Source of the DNA: Melioribacteraceae bacterium
Lineage (GTDB): Bacteria; Bacteroidota; Ignavibacteria; Ignavibacteriales; Melioribacteraceae
Assembly: GCA_021740785.1 (NCBI GenBank)
Contig: JAIOZI010000001.1
Coordinates: 124,001 to 188,000 of the forward strand
Length of the DNA: 64,000 bases
Reading direction: 5' to 3'
Part shown: positions 17,845 to 28,637 of the stretch, one piece after another
Position numbering within the stretch: position 1 is the first letter of the stretch
Layout: each line of letters starts with the position of its first letter
Position numbers and translations under genes: made by a program
The notes under the pieces: generated by a model
Told to the model about the DNA's origin: nothing
Database searches by the model: none
What the model saw: only the letters and a program-made list of their open reading frames with translations

Positions 17845-20733
17845 ATGACCAAATTTGAGTTTACCGACAAGTTGTTAAATCGACATATTGGACCAAGAGA
17901 AGATCATATTGCAGAGATGCTGAGAGACCTTGATGTTAATTCGGTGGATGAACTGATTGATAAAACAATTCCGAAAGAAATTAGGTTAAAGGAAAATCTT
18001 AATCTCGATGTACCTGAAAATGAGTTTGAATTCATCAATGATTTAAAAGAGATTGCAAACAAAAACAAAGTATTCGATAGTTATATAGGAATGGGATATT
18101 ATCCTACAATAACTCCGGCGGTTATTCAAAGGAACATTCTTGAGAATCCGGGTTGGTACACACAATATACACCTTACCAGGCTGAAATCTCACAAGGACG
18201 ATTAGAAGCATTATTAAATTTCCAAACCGCAATAATTGATCTAACCGGGTTGCCGATTGCAAATGCATCTTTGTTAGATGAAGGGACCGCTGCAGCAGAA
18301 GCAATGGGAATGTTTTATTCATCAAGAAAAGGCTCAAAAAAATCAGCCAATAAATTTTTTGTCGATAAATCAGTTTTCCCTCAAACAATTGATATTCTTA
18401 AAACACGTGCAATTCCAATTGGTATTGAACTAGTTATAGAAGATTTCAAGAATATCAAATTGGATGATACATATTTCGGGCTGCTTGTGCAGTATCCTAA
18501 TGCCAATGGTGAAATAGTCGATTACCGTGAATTCTTTTCAGAGGCAATCGCAAATAATATTTTCATTACAGTTTCCGCAGATTTACTAAGTTTAGCAATA
18601 TTAACCCCGCCCGGAGAATTCGGCGCCGATGCAGTAGTCGGTTCAACTCAAAGATTTGGCGTACCTATGGGATACGGCGGACCGCATGCAGCATTTTTTT
18701 CTACGAAGGAAGAGTTTAAAAGACAAATTCCCGGGAGAATTATCGGCGTTTCAGTAGATGCTAATGGTAATCGAGCATTGAGAATGGCTCTTCAGACTCG
18801 CGAACAGCATATTAAAAGGGAAAAAGCTACAAGCAATATTTGTACTGCCCAAGTTTTACTCGCAATCATGGCGGGGATGTATGCAGTTTATCATGGACCG
18901 GATGGACTGAGAAATATCGCGAAACGTATTCATAACTTGACTAAATTATTAGAATCTGCTCTGAATGAATTAGGATATAAACAAGCAAATAAAAACTACT
19001 TTGATACACTAGAATTCAAAATTGATGATCAAAATGAATTAGCAACAATTAGAAAATATTCTGAAGAAGCAAATATCAACCTCAATTATTTGGTTGAAGG
19101 AACAATCAGAATTTCAGTACATGAAAAGACTACATTGAACGACTTGATGAAAATTGTAGGAATATTTGAAAAAATTAAAAACTCGAAAATTAATGATGAC
19201 ACTTGGAAGGTGCTCTTTGATAAAGTTGAATTGGATTTACCTGATTTTTTGATTAGAAAAAGTGAGTTTCTCAATCACCCCGTATTCAATTCGTATCACT
19301 CAGAAACAGAAATGCTCCGTTATATTAAAAGACTTGAAAAGAAAGATATTTCATTAACAACATCAATGATACCGCTTGGATCATGCACAATGAAATTAAA
19401 TGCATCTTCCGAAATGCTTGGAATTACTTGGCCTGAATTTTCTTCGATTCATCCATTTGCTCCTGCTGACCAAGTGGAAGGTTACACGGAATTAATTTCA
19501 AAATTAGAGAAGCAATTAGCTGTAATAACAGGGCTCCCCGCAATTTCACTACAGCCAAATTCAGGTGCACAGGGAGAGTTTACTGGTTTAATGGTTATCA
19601 GGGCTTATCAAAAAAGCATTGGAGAAGGGAATAGGAATATTGTTCTAATCCCTTCATCTGCGCATGGTACTAATCCGGCAAGCGCTGTTATGGCAGGCGG
19701 AAAAGTTATAGTAGTTAGATGTGATGAAAAAGGAAACATTGATGTTGATGACCTTAAAATGAAAGCAGAAGAAAATAAAGAAAATCTTTCTTCATTGATG
19801 GTTACATATCCCTCAACACACGGTGTGTTTGAAGAGAGTATAAAAGAGATCTGTAGCATTATTCATGCAAACGGCGGACTCGTTTACATGGATGGCGCCA
19901 ACATGAATGCGCAGGTTGGATTGACATCACCTGAAAGTATTGGCGCGGATGTATGTCACTTAAACCTTCACAAAACATTCACTATTCCGCATGGCGGCGG
20001 CGGACCTGGAGTTGGACCGATTGCAGTGAATCAAAAACTTGCAGATTTTCTTCCCGGTCATTCGATTATTGATATCAATCGGAAAAATTCTATTCACTCA
20101 GTATCTGCGGCGCCTTGGGGCAGCGCATCGATTCTTCCAATTTCTTATGCCTATATACAAATGATGGGTGAAGCCGGACTTAGAAAAGCAACTGAAGTTG
20201 CAATTCTAAATGCAAATTATATTATGGCAAAATTAAAAGATCATTACAAAGCTTTGTATAAAGGAGTTAATGGATTTGTTGCTCACGAATTAATTTTTGA
20301 TCTAAGGGAATTTAAACATAGTGCAAATGTTGAGGTTGAAGATATTTCCAAAAGACTTGCTGACTATAGTTTTCATGCCCCCACTGTTTCTTTCCCAGTG
20401 CCCGGAACAATTATGGTCGAACCGACTGAAAGTGAATCAAAGGAAGAACTTGACAGGTTTTGTGAAGCAATGATTGAAATTAGGAAAGAAATTGCAGAGA
20501 TTGAAAACGGCATTGCCGATAAAGAGAACAACTTGTTAAAAAATTCTCCCCACACGGCGGCAACAATGATTGATGATAATTGGAATAAACCTTATTCCAG
20601 AGAGCGAGCTGCTTTTCCTTTGCCTTGGGTAAAAGAACGGAAGTTCTGGCTGCCTGTTGGACGTGTTGATAATGCTTACGGTGATAGAAATCTAGTTTGC
20701 AGTTGTTTACCGATTTCAGATTATGAAGAGTAA
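17845..20733 (+). CDS. gcvP: Glycine dehydrogenase (decarboxylating), P-protein
   Basis: The 962-residue single-chain P-protein of the glycine cleavage system, a PLP enzyme that decarboxylates glycine and passes the aminomethyl group to the lipoyl H-protein. Both halves fused in this form are present. The N-terminal half starts [14 protein letters not shown]. The C-terminal half has the PLP lysine at K710 in [21 protein letters not shown] precedes the ATG. No gcvT or gcvH is adjacent, and I saw no glycine riboswitch in the 123-base upstream gap. The next gene begins three bases downstream. Confidence 0.96.
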   Translation: MTKFEFTDKLLNRHIGPREDHIAEMLRDLDVNSVDELIDKTIPKEIRLKENLNLDVPENEFEFINDLKEIANKNKVFDSYIGMGYYPTITPAVIQRNILENPGWYTQYTPYQAEISQGRLEALLNFQTAIIDLTGLPIANASLLDEGTAAAEAMGMFYSSRKGSKKSANKFFVDKSVFPQTIDILKTRAIPIGIELVIEDFKNIKLDDTYFGLLVQYPNANGEIVDYREFFSEAIANNIFITVSADLLSLAILTPPGEFGADAVVGSTQRFGVPMGYGGPHAAFFSTKEEFKRQIPGRIIGVSVDANGNRALRMALQTREQHIKREKATSNICTAQVLLAIMAGMYAVYHGPDGLRNIAKRIHNLTKLLESALNELGYKQANKNYFDTLEFKIDDQNELATIRKYSEEANINLNYLVEGTIRISVHEKTTLNDLMKIVGIFEKIKNSKINDDTWKVLFDKVELDLPDFLIRKSEFLNHPVFNSYHSETEMLRYIKRLEKKDISLTTSMIPLGSCTMKLNASSEMLGITWPEFSSIHPFAPADQVEGYTELISKLEKQLAVITGLPAISLQPNSGAQGEFTGLMVIRAYQKSIGEGNRNIVLIPSSAHGTNPASAVMAGGKVIVVRCDEKGNIDVDDLKMKAEENKENLSSLMVTYPSTHGVFEESIKEICSIIHANGGLVYMDGANMNAQVGLTSPESIGADVCHLNLHKTFTIPHGGGGPGVGPIAVNQKLADFLPGHSIIDINRKNSIHSVSAAPWGSASILPISYAYIQMMGEAGLRKATEVAILNANYIMAKLKDHYKALYKGVNGFVAHELIFDLREFKHSANVEVEDISKRLADYSFHAPTVSFPVPGTIMVEPTESESKEELDRFCEAMIEIRKEIAEIENGIADKENNLLKNSPHTAATMIDDNWNKPYSRERAAFPLPWVKERKFWLPVGRVDNAYGDRNLVCSCLPISDYEE

Positions 20734-20736
20734 TAA

Positions 20737-21126
20737 ATGAATATTTGTGAAATATTAGAAACTTATAAAAATATTGCAGTTGTCGGAATCTCTCATAAGG
20801 AATATCGACCAAGTAGAGATATCGTAAATTTTTTAGTTGCTAATGATTTTAATGTTGCCGGAATAAATCCCGCGATAAAAACAGCGGGAGATATTCCGGT
20901 TTATAAATCCTTAAAAGATGTTCCTTTTGAGATCGATATTGTGAATGTATTCAGAAGATCGGAAAAGATTGGAGAAATTGTACCCGACGTTTTAGAAGTT
21001 AAACCAAAAGTTTTATGGCTGCAATTAGGTATTAGAAATGATGACGCAGTTCAACCGGTGATTGATGCCGGAATTCAAACAATCCAGGACCGCTGTATAA
21101 AAATAGAACACAAGAAGTGTTTTTAA
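20737..21126 (+). CDS. CoA-binding domain protein (YccU-like)
   Basis: A 129-residue Rossmann-fold protein of the CoA-binding family. It has KNIAVVGISHKEYRPS, a phosphate-binding loop for the CoA nucleotide, then DIPVYKSLKDVPFEIDIVNVFRR split in the usual order, and the end IQDRCIKIEHKK. Family members such as YccU have no established reaction; some bind CoA in vitro. It starts three bases after gcvP and so is probably co-transcribed with it. The link to glycine cleavage is positional only. Confidence 0.85.
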   Translation: MNICEILETYKNIAVVGISHKEYRPSRDIVNFLVANDFNVAGINPAIKTAGDIPVYKSLKDVPFEIDIVNVFRRSEKIGEIVPDVLEVKPKVLWLQLGIRNDDAVQPVIDAGIQTIQDRCIKIEHKKCF

Positions 21127-21157
21127 TAATTTTTACCTTTCCAAAAATAAGTATATA

Positions 21158-22489
21158 ATGCGAATATTTTTCATTACCGTAATCTTATTAATTGTATCCC
21201 AATTCATTTATGGTGAAAATGCCGATACATTGAAACTTGGTGTAAATGATCAGTATGTTGTTGATTCATTAAAAATAATAGGAAATGATATTACCGAAGA
21301 ATTTATTATTCTACGTGAAATGACTTTTTCGGAAGGTGATACCGTTGATGCAAAGTTGTTAAAATATAATCGAGAAAGAATTTACAGCTTGGGGTTGTTC
21401 AATTTCGTTAATCTTTATCTCAGGGAATATAATAACAAAATATTTTGTCATATCGAGGTGAAAGAAAGCTGGTATATTTACCCAATCCCTTTCATTGATT
21501 TGAATGATAGGACTTCCTTTGAAAGAGCATCATACGGGATTAATGTTCTATATAAAAATTTTCGCGGAAGGGATGAAACAATAAATTTTATTTTTTCCTT
21601 TGGATACGACCCCAAATATTTACTGGCATACTACATTCCGGTTTTAATTGAATCACATGATATTAGTTTTCAGTTCTCGGTTTCATACGGAACGATTGCA
21701 AATAAAAGTCAATTGGCAGAATATTATTATGGAGAGGAATTTTCGTACAAAGTGATGGGTTCTACTATTTCTTTCGGAAAGAGATTTGATCAGTTTAACA
21801 ATCTGTTTGTTCATTCAGGATTTGATTATATCACCGCGCCCGAGGATGCAGTTAACTTTAGTACCGGTTCTAATATTAATATTGATAGATCAATTAAACT
21901 TGGACTGGATTATGTGTATGATTCCAGAGATTTGAAGCAATTTCCAAGCGATGGTATTTATTTCACATCCGGAATAACTCACAAAGGATTTGGTTTGGAC
22001 GGATTGAATTATAATGTATTTAGAATTGATTTTAGAGAGTATAGAAAAATAATAGATAAAATAACCGCTAAATGGAGAACTACATATCGGCATACATTCG
22101 GTGCGGTTGTCCCAACTTATGATTATTCATATTTTGGATTTAATGAATATGTAAGAGGTCATCAAGTAAATCAGCGAGAGGGAAATAATTATATTTTATC
22201 ATCTGTTGAGCTGAGTTATCCTTTACTTAAAGAATGGAATTTTAGTATTGATCTGCCGTTACTGCCTAAGAGATTAACTTCGTCAAGAATTGGAATAAAT
22301 ATTAACTCTTTCTTTGATACAGGAATTGTTTATTTTAATGGTGAGCCGATTCATTTTGATAAATTTAACTCAGGATGGGGTTTGGGTCTTACAATACTTT
22401 TTCTTCCGTATAATTCAGTGAGACTCGAATATGCCTTTAACGAAAATTGGAAAGGAGAAATATTACTTGGCACCGGATTTTCTTTCTAA
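21158..22489 (+). CDS. BamA/TamA-like outer-membrane protein
   Basis: A 443-residue outer-membrane beta-barrel protein. A signal peptide (about residues 1-20) is followed by one POTRA domain (about 33-110, with IIGNDITEEFIILREM and YSLGLFNFVNL), then a barrel of about 330 residues in the surface-antigen family. GLDYVYDSRDLKQFPSDGIY matches the conserved barrel motif of the Omp85 superfamily and the chain ends in Phe, as usual for barrel proteins. With one POTRA it is shorter than BamA (five POTRAs), so it is probably an accessory Omp85 member. Its role in assembly or secretion is undetermined. Its 3' end overlaps rsmE. Confidence 0.85.
   Translation: MRIFFITVILLIVSQFIYGENADTLKLGVNDQYVVDSLKIIGNDITEEFIILREMTFSEGDTVDAKLLKYNRERIYSLGLFNFVNLYLREYNNKIFCHIEVKESWYIYPIPFIDLNDRTSFERASYGINVLYKNFRGRDETINFIFSFGYDPKYLLAYYIPVLIESHDISFQFSVSYGTIANKSQLAEYYYGEEFSYKVMGSTISFGKRFDQFNNLFVHSGFDYITAPEDAVNFSTGSNINIDRSIKLGLDYVYDSRDLKQFPSDGIYFTSGITHKGFGLDGLNYNVFRIDFREYRKIIDKITAKWRTTYRHTFGAVVPTYDYSYFGFNEYVRGHQVNQREGNNYILSSVELSYPLLKEWNFSIDLPLLPKRLTSSRIGININSFFDTGIVYFNGEPIHFDKFNSGWGLGLTILFLPYNSVRLEYAFNENWKGEILLGTGFSF
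22452..22457 (+). promoter_or_regulatory. Ribosome binding site of rsmE
   Basis: AAGGAG lies nine bases before a TTG at 22467, inside the end of the upstream gene. It supports that TTG over the ATG at 22431 as the rsmE start. Confidence 0.7.
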
Positions 22490-23192
22490 TATTGAATTAT
22501 ATTATTCACCACCGGAATCAATTAATAATGATGCGATTGATATAACAGGTGATGAAGCAAAACATATAATCAACGTTATGAGACATAAAATCGGTGAGAA
22601 AATATATGTTACAGACGGTGTCGGAAATATTTATCAGACTAATATTACTAACATCGATAAAGAATTAATTCGCTTATCAATTACCTCTACATCATCACAT
22701 CACAATGTACTTGAAAATATTACCTTTTGTTTACCTCGATTAAAAAGCAGCGACCGGTTTGAGTTTGCACTTGAAAAATCAATAGAGTTAGGCATTTCAA
22801 ATTTTTTAGTGATTCCGACTAAGCGCGATGTTACAAAAGGAACCAAAATTGATAGATGGAATAAAATCGCAGTATCAGCTATGAAACAGTCAATCAGAAG
22901 TTACAGACCAAAAATTGAAGTCCTCACAAAATATACTGACCTAAATAAATTTAGTGGTTCCAAAATTATTTTTGAACAAAAATCAAAAATCTCAATTCAG
23001 GATTATATTGGACAGGATAAACTAATAAATAAAAAAGTTTATTTTATCTTCGGACCGGAAGGCGGGTTGACTGACGAAGAAATTGATGTTATTGACAATG
23101 CTGTTAAGTTAAGATTAACAACAAACAGGCTGCGTTCAGAAACCGCAATTGCTACGGCGGCATCAATCTTATCTATTTATTTTAAATCCTAG
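22467..23192 (+). CDS. rsmE: 16S rRNA (uracil-1498-N3)-methyltransferase
   Basis: RsmE methylates U1498 of 16S rRNA. The 241-residue SPOUT enzyme has the N-terminal PUA-like part (ITGDEAKHIINVMRHKIGE) and the knot region with FIFGPEGGLTDEEID, LRLTTNRLRSETA. It is started here at TTG 22467, which has AAGGAG at nine bases; the ATG at 22431 would add 12 residues inside the barrel gene. It overlaps the upstream gene by 23 bases and its 3' end overlaps the convergent nucleoside phosphorylase gene by four bases. Confidence 0.92.
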   Translation: MAPDFLSNIELYYSPPESINNDAIDITGDEAKHIINVMRHKIGEKIYVTDGVGNIYQTNITNIDKELIRLSITSTSSHHNVLENITFCLPRLKSSDRFEFALEKSIELGISNFLVIPTKRDVTKGTKIDRWNKIAVSAMKQSIRSYRPKIEVLTKYTDLNKFSGSKIIFEQKSKISIQDYIGQDKLINKKVYFIFGPEGGLTDEEIDVIDNAVKLRLTTNRLRSETAIATAASILSIYFKS

Positions 23193-24013
23193 ATCAGTTC
23201 AATTACTCTTTTTATCAATCTTTCAAAGTTTTCTTTTACTTCATTTGCCGTATCCATAACTTCCTGATGTGATAACTTTTGCCTAGAAATTCCTGCCGCA
23301 TAATTGGTTATGCATGATATAGCCGCGACTCTAATGCCCTTTGTTGCCGCAAAAATCGCTTCATGAACAGTTGACATCCCGACAGCATCTCCAAAATTAT
23401 TCGCAACCAATTTAATTTCAGCCGGTGTTTCATAACTTGGACCTTTCCCGATCCAGTAACTTCCTTCTTTTAGAAAAATTCCTTCCATTAAGGAAGCTTT
23501 TCTAACAAGACTGTTCAATTGTTCGTCAGGTAATTTAATTAGATTATCATGTGCCTCTATTGAAGAAATTCCGATCAACTCGGAAATTTCTTTTTTCATA
23601 TAGAAAGAATTAAATGAAGTGTTTAACATCAGATCCCCGGGGTTTAACCCGGTATTCACTCCTCCTGCCGCATTTGTTATTATTAATCGCGGACAGCCTA
23701 AATTTAGTGTAATAAATACAGGAAGGATGCACTCATTCAATTTATATCCTTCGTAGAAATGAATTCTGCCTTGAAAAGCAATTACATTTTTTCCCTTATA
23801 TTCTGCAAAATGAATAAATCCCTCATGACCTTCAACAGTTGATTTTGGATAACCGGGTAATTCTGTTGTTGAGATAGATTTTATTTTATCAATCGAGTTT
23901 GCAAAATCACCTAAACCGCTGCCGAGAATAAGAGCAATATCCGGTTTGAAAGGTGCTTCATGATTTAGAATATCGAGTAAGTCTTTATATTTATAATTAA
24001 GATCTATTTTCAA
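23189..24013 (-). CDS. Purine-nucleoside phosphorylase (PNP, inosine/guanosine type)
   Basis: A 274-residue trimeric-type PNP that splits purine nucleosides with phosphate. Blocks visible are ILGSGLGDF, PGYPKSTVEGHEGF, FQGRIHFYEG, ITNAAGGVN and GPSYETPAEI, all of the class I low-molecular-weight family. It is the last gene of a four-gene salvage operon whose members overlap or nearly touch (cdd-tdk-nupC-pnp), giving import and breakdown of nucleosides. Its start overlaps the nupC stop by four bases. Confidence 0.93.
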   Translation of the reverse strand: MKIDLNYKYKDLLDILNHEAPFKPDIALILGSGLGDFANSIDKIKSISTTELPGYPKSTVEGHEGFIHFAEYKGKNVIAFQGRIHFYEGYKLNECILPVFITLNLGCPRLIITNAAGGVNTGLNPGDLMLNTSFNSFYMKKEISELIGISSIEAHDNLIKLPDEQLNSLVRKASLMEGIFLKEGSYWIGKGPSYETPAEIKLVANNFGDAVGMSTVHEAIFAATKGIRVAAISCITNYAAGISRQKLSHQEVMDTANEVKENFERLIKRVIELI

Positions 24014-25362
24014 AATAATATTCCCGCTAAAGTTGCTGTCATTAATGTAGCTAAAGTTCCGCCGATCACTGCTTTAATTCCCAACTGTGCTAAATCTGTT
24101 CCTCTTGTCGGTGCAAGTGGAGTAATTCCGCCGATCTGTATTGCAATCGAGCTGAAATTAGCAAAACCGCATAATGCGTAAGTCGCCATCAATATTGCTT
24201 TTTCGGAAACCATTTCTTTTGTTGACATGAGTGTTCCCAAATCCAAATAAGCAACAAACTCGTTTAGCACAACTTTTGTTCCGATTAAGCTTCCAAAATT
24301 CAATGCGCTTTCCCAGGGAACACCAATACCATAAGCAAGAAACTGCAGTACTAATCCAAATATAAGCTGCATATTCAAAGGCTTTCCGAATTCATTAATA
24401 AAATATTCATTAATTCCAAGCAGTCCGCCAAATCCTTCCAATAAATAATTTACCAGGGCAATTAATGCAATAAAAGCTATAAGCATAGCACCGACATTCA
24501 GTGCCAATTTTAATCCGTCGCCGGCTCCCACTGCAGCAGATTCAATAACATTTGATGCATTTTTTTCAATATTAATTTTTACATTGCCTTTGGTTTCCGG
24601 TTCTTGAGTTTCAGGAAAAATAATTTTTGAAATCACTAAAGCTGCCGGCGCAGCCATAACGCTTGCTCCAAGTAGATGTGTAGCAAAAATTAGTTGAGCC
24701 TCTCTCAGTGGGATTCCCAATGTTTCAGCGTAAGAATTACCGAGTATCTGAATATAAGCCGCCATCACACCGCCCGCTATTGTTGCCATTCCTCCGGTCA
24801 TAATTGTCAACAATTCACTTTTTGTCATTCCTTTTAAGAAAGGTTTTATCATTAACGGCGCTTCAGTTTGACCCACAAATATATTTGCGGTACATGATAA
24901 AGATTCGGCTCCGCTGGTTCCCATTATTCTCGCCATAATCCAGGCCATTGCTTGAACAATCCGCTGCATAATTCCCAAGTAATATAAAATAGACATTAGA
25001 CTGGCAAAGAAAATTATTGTGGGCAAAACCTGAAATGCAAAAAACATTCCAAGACTTCCTTCATGACCGGGAGAAATAGCTAAAGTACCGAAGACAAACT
25101 CGGCGCCCTCACTTGTAAAATTTAGTATCAGAACAAAAAATCCGCTGATCCATTCAAATAATGCTTTCGGCCAGCCAAGCGGGGCGAAAAATTCAGACAT
25201 TGCCTTTCCTTTTAATATGAGGATAGCAAAGAAGAATTGGAGTCCCAGACCACTTGTTACTAAACGCCAATTAATATTTTTTCTATTATTAGAAAGCAGC
25301 AGTGATATTCCAATTAAAAGTGAAATACCTATTAATCCTCTGAAAATTGAAATAAAATCCAT
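24010..25362 (-). CDS. nupC: NupC-type concentrative nucleoside transporter
   Basis: A 450-residue membrane protein of the CNT family, which imports nucleosides with Na+ or H+. Features are many membrane helices and the family blocks GTSGAESLSCTANIFVGQTE and FLKGMTKSELLTIMTGG, and the C-terminal CGFANFSSIAIQIGGITPL. I chose the ATG at 25362, which has AAAAGG five bases upstream, over a GTG two codons earlier. It lies nine bases after tdk and overlaps the phosphorylase start by four bases. It provides the import step for the salvage operon. Ion coupling is not assigned. Confidence 0.92.
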   Translation of the reverse strand: MDFISIFRGLIGISLLIGISLLLSNNRKNINWRLVTSGLGLQFFFAILILKGKAMSEFFAPLGWPKALFEWISGFFVLILNFTSEGAEFVFGTLAISPGHEGSLGMFFAFQVLPTIIFFASLMSILYYLGIMQRIVQAMAWIMARIMGTSGAESLSCTANIFVGQTEAPLMIKPFLKGMTKSELLTIMTGGMATIAGGVMAAYIQILGNSYAETLGIPLREAQLIFATHLLGASVMAAPAALVISKIIFPETQEPETKGNVKINIEKNASNVIESAAVGAGDGLKLALNVGAMLIAFIALIALVNYLLEGFGGLLGINEYFINEFGKPLNMQLIFGLVLQFLAYGIGVPWESALNFGSLIGTKVVLNEFVAYLDLGTLMSTKEMVSEKAILMATYALCGFANFSSIAIQIGGITPLAPTRGTDLAQLGIKAVIGGTLATLMTATLAGILF

Positions 25363-25371
25363 GGGCACCTT

Positions 25372-25950
25372 TTACTCAGATTTGGGAATATAATGACATT
25401 TTCTACAACGAGCTTCATATGAATCGGATGCACCCACTAAAACCCTTTCATCAGAGTGAATCTTCCTTTGTGTTTTATCAGCAGGGTTTCCACATTCAAC
25501 ACAAATAGCTAAGGTTTTTGTAATGTATTCAGCAATTGCAAGTAACTGCGGCATCGGTTCAAAAGGAACACCTTTATAATCTTGATCCAGACCGGCAACA
25601 ATAACTCTCTTGCCTTCATTTGCTAATTCGTTGCATATATCTATCAATTCAATTCCAAAAAATTGGGCTTCATCAATTCCTATCACATGTGCGTTTTTGG
25701 ATTTAAGCAAAATTTCTTCTGATGATTCAATAATTTCTGACGGCAGAGTTTGAGCACTATGAGATACAATTTCATTTGAGGAATACCTGTTATCAATCAT
25801 AGGTTTGAACACGATAACTTTTTGCTTGGCGATCTGAGCTCTTCTTAATCTCCTGATGAGTTCTTCAGTTTTTCCGCTGAACATACAACCAGCGATTACC
25901 TCAATCCAGCCAGTGTCTTGTGGAGTGGCGTGCGGCATAAATTCCATCAT
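25372..25950 (-). CDS. tdk: Thymidine kinase
   Basis: A 192-residue type II thymidine kinase. It shows the P-loop [17 protein letters not shown], the catalytic Glu in IGIDEAQFF and the zinc ribbon with [10 protein letters not shown] and CRKCHYIP. It phosphorylates thymidine (and deoxyuridine) with ATP. Its start overlaps the cdd stop by four bases (ATGA), and nupC follows within ten bases. Two tandem ATGs leave the start uncertain by one codon. Confidence 0.95.
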   Translation of the reverse strand: MMEFMPHATPQDTGWIEVIAGCMFSGKTEELIRRLRRAQIAKQKVIVFKPMIDNRYSSNEIVSHSAQTLPSEIIESSEEILLKSKNAHVIGIDEAQFFGIELIDICNELANEGKRVIVAGLDQDYKGVPFEPMPQLLAIAEYITKTLAICVECGNPADKTQRKIHSDERVLVGASDSYEARCRKCHYIPKSE

Positions 25951-26345
25951 TTATTCAGAAACTCCTGGTTGAATGAGAAGGGGAGAAGCTCTTCCAACTG
26001 CATAACTTTTTGATCATTCGCTTTATTAACCATTATAACTTCCAACTCGGGTCCGCAAATTTCCATCATCACCTGCCTGCATGTTCCGCACGGTGGAATA
26101 TATTTGTCTGAATCACTGGCAATTGTAATTGATTCGAACTCTCTATGCCCGGCAATGTAGGCGGTAAAAACTGCTGTTCGCTCTGCGCATATTGTGCAAC
26201 TGTATCCGGCATTTTCAATATTCGAACCCAGTATAACTTGTCCATCTTTTGTTTTAAGCGCAGCTCCAACTTTAAAATTTGAATACTTTTGATAACCTTT
26301 TGATTTTGCTTCGATTGCTAATTTTACTAACTCTTCTTTCGTCAT
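25947..26345 (-). CDS. cdd: Cytidine deaminase
   Basis: A 132-residue homotetrameric-type cytidine deaminase converting cytidine and deoxycytidine to the uridine forms. It has the zinc/catalytic pair CAERTAVF and [10 protein letters not shown], and the [12 protein letters not shown] and GSNIENAGY substrate blocks. It is the first gene of the nucleoside salvage operon. The 220-base region upstream, shared with the divergent peptidase gene, should carry its promoter. Confidence 0.95.
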   Translation of the reverse strand: MTKEELVKLAIEAKSKGYQKYSNFKVGAALKTKDGQVILGSNIENAGYSCTICAERTAVFTAYIAGHREFESITIASDSDKYIPPCGTCRQVMMEICGPELEVIMVNKANDQKVMQLEELLPFSFNQEFLNK

Positions 26346-26565
26346 TTTCTCAACCAGTTTTTAGATCAAAAAATAACCTTTACTAGATTTATATCAAAAG
26401 AACATTTGCGATTTTTATTCTAAAATCAAATACGATTTTCCTTTTGAAAAATATAAGCGCCTTCGGAAGAAAGAAATAAAAGCAAAAAAAACATACATGA
26501 ATTATGAAAAGAATAATCAATTGATTAATTTTATCCGGTTAATAAAAACAAAAGATCACGGCATC

Positions 26566-28584
26566 ATGAAATCAATTACATTTATAGTACTTTTACTCGT
26601 AGTATTTGTCAGCCCGGTTTTCCCGCAGTCCAATCTAAATGAAATATTTGGTGAAAAGGGAGAAATTTATTTCCAAGTAAGTTTAGATGATTACAAAAAC
26701 ATATATGAACTCAGCAAGATTATTTCGATTGATAATGTAAAAGACGGCTACATTTTTGCTTATGCTAATAAAAAAGAATTTCCAAAATTCTTGCAGAAGA
26801 ATATTTCATATCAACTATTAGAACATCCCGGTGATGTTAATGTTGAAATGAGTAATGATCTGAATCAGATAACTGAATGGGATGTTTATCCAACATACTC
26901 TGCTTATGTTAATCTAATGTACGAATTCGAAAGCAGCTATCCTGATCTTTGCAGAATTGTTGATGCCGGGAATACAACCGACGGAAGAAAGATATTATTT
27001 GCCGTAATCTCGGACAGCGTCAATGTTAGAGAAGCGGAGCCTCAATTCATGTATACTTCATCGATGCATGGTGATGAAATTACAGGTTACGTTAACATGC
27101 TTAGATTAATTGATTCGCTGTTAACATCTTATGGGAATGATCAAAGAATTACTGAGCTTGTTGATGGGATAGAAATATGGATTAATCCATTGGCAAATCC
27201 TGACGGAACATATACGAACAACGATAATACAGTTACAGGCGCTACAAGAGGCAATGCAAATTACATTGACTTAAATAGAAACTTCCCGGACCCGGATGAC
27301 GGTCCGCATCCCGATGGTAATTCATGGCAGGCTGAAACTTTAGTAATGATGGATATTGCAAGCGAAAATCATTTTGTAATGTCTGCGAATTTTCACGGCG
27401 GAGCTGAAGTATTAAATTATCCTTGGGATACATGGGTTAAAAGACATCCGGATGATGCTTGGTGGCAGTATGTTTCGCGTGAGTACGCCGATACATGTCA
27501 TGAATACAGTCCCAACGGTTACATGACGGATCTCAATGACGGCATCACGAACGGTTATGATTGGTATACAATATCCGGCGGCAGACAGGATTTTATGAAT
27601 TATTTTCATTACTGCAGAGAAGTAACAATAGAAATCTCAGATATTAAACTTCCTTCGGCAAACACTCTTCCAAATTATTGGGAATATAATAAGAGGTCCT
27701 TTTTAAATTATTTAGAACAGGTGAGTTTCGGAATACGCGGAATTGTTACGGATAATGATGGGAATCCGCTGAATGCCAAAATAACAATTCTCGATCATGA
27801 TGAAGATAACAGCGAGGTATATACAGATTCATCTAAAGGAAATTATCACCGGTTAATTGCCGATGGAAATTATTTTGTGTTTATTGAGTCAGAAGGTTTT
27901 CTTCCGAAAATGTATAATGGAATTCGAGTTACAAACCGGCATGCAAGAACTTTGAATGCAGTATTAGATCCCATTGATACAAATGAGCCTCCTTATTTTG
28001 TTGATCTTCCCGATACAATAAGATTTAATAACGATACTAGCTATGCATTAAATCTTTGGGAATACATTGAGGATGATAATTTAGAAGACTCCTTATTATC
28101 AGTCTCATTTACAGTTGGAAATGATTCATTATCTTATGTTTATGAAGACTCTACAGGGGTAATCGTTTTTGTATCAGATTATTATTATTCAGGTTCAACA
28201 ACATTTAAAATATCGATTGATGATTCTGTTAATGACCCGGTCTCTCAGACAATTGATGTTCTAATAGACAAGGTAACCGGAATCAATGATGATGAAGTGA
28301 TTGTAAATAATTTTAAGTTGTATCAAAATTACCCGAACCCGTTTAACCCGGCAACAAAAATTAAGTTCTCACTTCCGAATTCTAAAAGCAATTTGTCATA
28401 CAATACTGTACTTACGGTTTACGATATACTTGGGAATAAAATAATTCAGTTGGTTAATAAACCGCTTTCATCCGGTATTTATGAAGTTGAATTCAACGGT
28501 TCAGAGCTTCCTTCCGGAATTTATTTCTATACATTAAAATCCGGGGAATACATACAAACTAAGAAAGCCCTATTGTTAAAATGA
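26566..28584 (+). CDS. Secreted M14-family zinc carboxypeptidase with type IX sorting domain
   Basis: A 672-residue secreted metallopeptidase. Order of parts: signal peptide (MKSITFIVLLLVVFVSPVFP); a short pro-region; M14 catalytic domain with zinc ligands in TSSMHGDEITGY and FHGGAEVLNYPWDTW, and the catalytic Glu in REVTIEISD; a carboxypeptidase regulatory-like domain (IRGIVTDNDGNPLNAKITI); a cadherin-like region; and a C-terminal type IX sorting domain with LYQNYPNPFNPATKI. I chose the ATG at 26566 because it places the signal peptide first; an ATG at 26497 adds 23 residues. It is probably released or anchored at the cell surface. Confidence 0.9.
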   Translation: MKSITFIVLLLVVFVSPVFPQSNLNEIFGEKGEIYFQVSLDDYKNIYELSKIISIDNVKDGYIFAYANKKEFPKFLQKNISYQLLEHPGDVNVEMSNDLNQITEWDVYPTYSAYVNLMYEFESSYPDLCRIVDAGNTTDGRKILFAVISDSVNVREAEPQFMYTSSMHGDEITGYVNMLRLIDSLLTSYGNDQRITELVDGIEIWINPLANPDGTYTNNDNTVTGATRGNANYIDLNRNFPDPDDGPHPDGNSWQAETLVMMDIASENHFVMSANFHGGAEVLNYPWDTWVKRHPDDAWWQYVSREYADTCHEYSPNGYMTDLNDGITNGYDWYTISGGRQDFMNYFHYCREVTIEISDIKLPSANTLPNYWEYNKRSFLNYLEQVSFGIRGIVTDNDGNPLNAKITILDHDEDNSEVYTDSSKGNYHRLIADGNYFVFIESEGFLPKMYNGIRVTNRHARTLNAVLDPIDTNEPPYFVDLPDTIRFNNDTSYALNLWEYIEDDNLEDSLLSVSFTVGNDSLSYVYEDSTGVIVFVSDYYYSGSTTFKISIDDSVNDPVSQTIDVLIDKVTGINDDEVIVNNFKLYQNYPNPFNPATKIKFSLPNSKSNLSYNTVLTVYDILGNKIIQLVNKPLSSGIYEVEFNGSELPSGIYFYTLKSGEYIQTKKALLLK

Positions 28585-28637
28585 TTTGCTTAAGATTGGT
28601 GGATAAGTTTTTAAAAAATACCTTGGAATGAGTTGAG

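Noticed and set aside
22464-22480. TTGGCAC followed by a T-rich stretch, looking like a sigma-54 promoter
   Set aside because: It lies inside the overlapping ends of two genes, and the second half (TTGC) does not match.
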